Assembly: GCF_034262375.1 (NCBI RefSeq)
Contig: NZ_CP139558.1
Coordinates: forward strand, 5,580,001 to 5,644,000
Reading direction: 5' to 3'
DNA length: 64,000 nucleotides
Origin: Mucilaginibacter sabulilitoris
Lineage (GTDB): Bacteria > Bacteroidota > Bacteroidia > Sphingobacteriales > Sphingobacteriaceae
Shown piece by piece: positions 63,051-64,000 of this stretch. The notes beneath the pieces were generated by a model. The model had not been told where the DNA came from. It searched no databases and was given only the letters and a program-made list of their open reading frames with translations. Each line of letters begins with the position of its first letter. Within the stretch, counting starts at the first letter, position 1. Made by a program: the position numbers and the translations under genes.

Positions 63051-64000
63051 TTATATTTCAACCATGGCTTTAATTACACCATTGGCCGGATTGAGCCAGC
63101 TTTCAAACTGATCTTTCACCTCGTCAAATGTTACCCGATGAGTGATATAGGTTTGCGGGTCAACCAATCCGTTTTTCATGGAGCGGATAACGTGCTCAAA
63201 ATCTTCGCGGGTAGCATTGCGGCTGCTCATGAGGGTAGCCTCGCGCTTATGAAATTCCGGGTGGCTCACGATGATCTCGTCCCTTTGCAGGCCAACTAAT
63301 ACGTATCTTGCCCCATGAGCCATATATTGAAACGCGCCGTTTATAGCCCTTTGGTTGCCTGTGGCATCAATTACCACGGTTGGCATATCGCCATTGGTGA
63401 TGGAAGCCAGGCGCTCCGTCATGTTTTCGTCTTTTACGTTTATGGTATGGGCCACCTTTAAATTATCCTTGCAAAAAGCCAGGCGCTGCAGGTTAACATC
63501 GGCAGCAATGACGCTTGCACCGGCAATACGGGCAAACTCCATAATACCCAAACCAATAGGTCCGGCACCGATTACCAGCACAAACTCACCAGGTTGTACA
63601 TTGGCCCGGCGCACGCCATGCGCGCCTATGGCCAGAGGTTCAACCAGCGCCAGTTCATCAAAGCTTAAACCTTCGCCATGTACCAGTAAGTGCGATGGCA
63701 CCTGCAGATATTCGGCCATACCGCCATCGGTGTGTACGCCGCAAACCTGTATATTAACACAGCAATTAGGTTTACCCGAACGACAAGCTATGCAAAGCCC
63801 GCAATTAAAATAAGGTATAAAAGTTACTGATTCGCCTTTTTCAAAACCCTGCGCATTGCCGGCATCAATGAGTTCGGCAGCCAGCTCATGGCCCAGCACT
63901 CGGGGGTAGCTAAAGAAAGGCTGTGTACCTTCAAAAGCATGCAGATCGGTTCCGCAGATACCTATCCGTTTAATTTTAAGCAGGGCGTTTCCGGGTTTTA
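63051..64000 (-). CDS. Zinc-dependent alcohol dehydrogenase (MDR family), N-terminus cut by window edge
   Basis: About 316 residues are present; the first 20-30 are beyond base 64000. The frame is open to the edge. The catalytic Zn ligands are visible in KRIGICGTDLHAF and VLGHELAAEL (Cys and Glu). The structural Zn cysteines follow the C-x2-C-x2-C-x7-C pattern in NCGLCIACRSGKPNCC. The NAD-binding motif is VIGAGPIGLGIMEFARIAG. This group oxidizes polyols and sugar acids, for example L-galactonate, L-idonate or L-threonine. In an RG-II locus, L-galactonate or L-fuconate is a plausible substrate, but nothing in the sequence decides this. It is cytoplasmic and heads at least a two-gene unit with GH142. 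Confidence 0.85.
   Translation of the reverse strand, partial: KPGNALLKIKRIGICGTDLHAFEGTQPFFSYPRVLGHELAAELIDAGNAQGFEKGESVTFIPYFNCGLCIACRSGKPNCCVNIQVCGVHTDGGMAEYLQVPSHLLVHGEGLSFDELALVEPLAIGAHGVRRANVQPGEFVLVIGAGPIGLGIMEFARIAGASVIAADVNLQRLAFCKDNLKVAHTINVKDENMTERLASITNGDMPTVVIDATGNQRAINGAFQYMAHGARYVLVGLQRDEIIVSHPEFHKREATLMSSRNATREDFEHVIRSMKNGLVDPQTYITHRVTFDEVKDQFESWLNPANGVIKAMVEI

Noticed and set aside
1..64000. Gum arabic, arabinogalactan or RG-I as the main target
   Set aside because: GH140 together with GH141, GH142 and GH127 points to apiose-containing RG-II. RG-I lyases (PL9, PL11) and GH105 were not seen.
1..64000. Mobile elements, phage genes, tRNA genes or CRISPR arrays
   Set aside because: None was recognised; gene spacing is too tight and no transposase or repeat-spacer pattern is visible.

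Overview
The window reads as one large polysaccharide utilization locus from a Bacteroidota soil or plant-associated bacterium, most likely a Sphingobacteriaceae member of the Mucilaginibacter/Pedobacter type. That placement is inference. It rests on the SusC/SusD pair, many signal peptides and lipoboxes, TAnnTTTG-type -7 boxes, no clear Shine-Dalgarno sites, and moderate, AT-leaning base composition. Every gene is on the minus strand except one AraC-type regulator at 42051-42935.

The enzyme set points to rhamnogalacturonan II (RG-II), the most complex pectin. The marker is a GH140 apiosidase-type protein (29449-30834) with the expected Asp/Glu pair. Around it lie GH127, GH106, GH141, GH142 and GH95 proteins, three GH78 and four GH2 proteins, a GH43-like lipoprotein, and candidates for GH137, GH138 and GH143. 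A PL1 pectate lyase (34013-35674) would open the homogalacturonan backbone, and two esterases would remove acetyl groups. Comparison with the Bacteroides thetaiotaomicron RG-II loci is from memory of that literature, not from a search.

Layout, reading minus-strand transcription from right to left. (1) 64000-61487: a Zn alcohol dehydrogenase cut by the window edge, then GH142. (2) 61198-45609: a six-gene glycosidase block, GH138-like, GH95, GH2-malectin, GH78, GH137-like, GH2. (3) 45471-42939: a Na+/solute symporter and a DapA/NanA-family aldolase. (4) 42051-42935, plus strand: the AraC regulator. (5) 41591 to the left edge: a 22-gene run with almost no spacing, DUF3826, SusC, SusD, PL1, beta-helix/TIM fusion, GH140, GH43-like, GH143-like, SGNH esterase, GH2, GH78, DUF3826, BNR propeller, STN-esterase, TIM-barrel protein, GH141, rhamnose-mutarotase lipoprotein, Gfo/Idh/MocA oxidoreductase, symporter, GH78, GH2, GH106, GH127.

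The main new observation is regulatory. Blocks 2, 3 and 5 each have the same 29-bp motif upstream, followed at exactly the same 37-nt spacing by a TAnnTTTG-type -7 box (perfect twice, one mismatch once). This looks like one regulon under one activator, and the adjacent AraC protein is the obvious candidate. Other points of interest are two DUF3826 paralogs, an STN-domain esterase, an exported rhamnose-mutarotase-like lipoprotein, a possible Kdo/Dha uptake and aldolase pair, and two cases where domains that I recall as fused in Bacteroides are separate genes here.

I saw no tRNA, rRNA, CRISPR array, transposase or phage gene.
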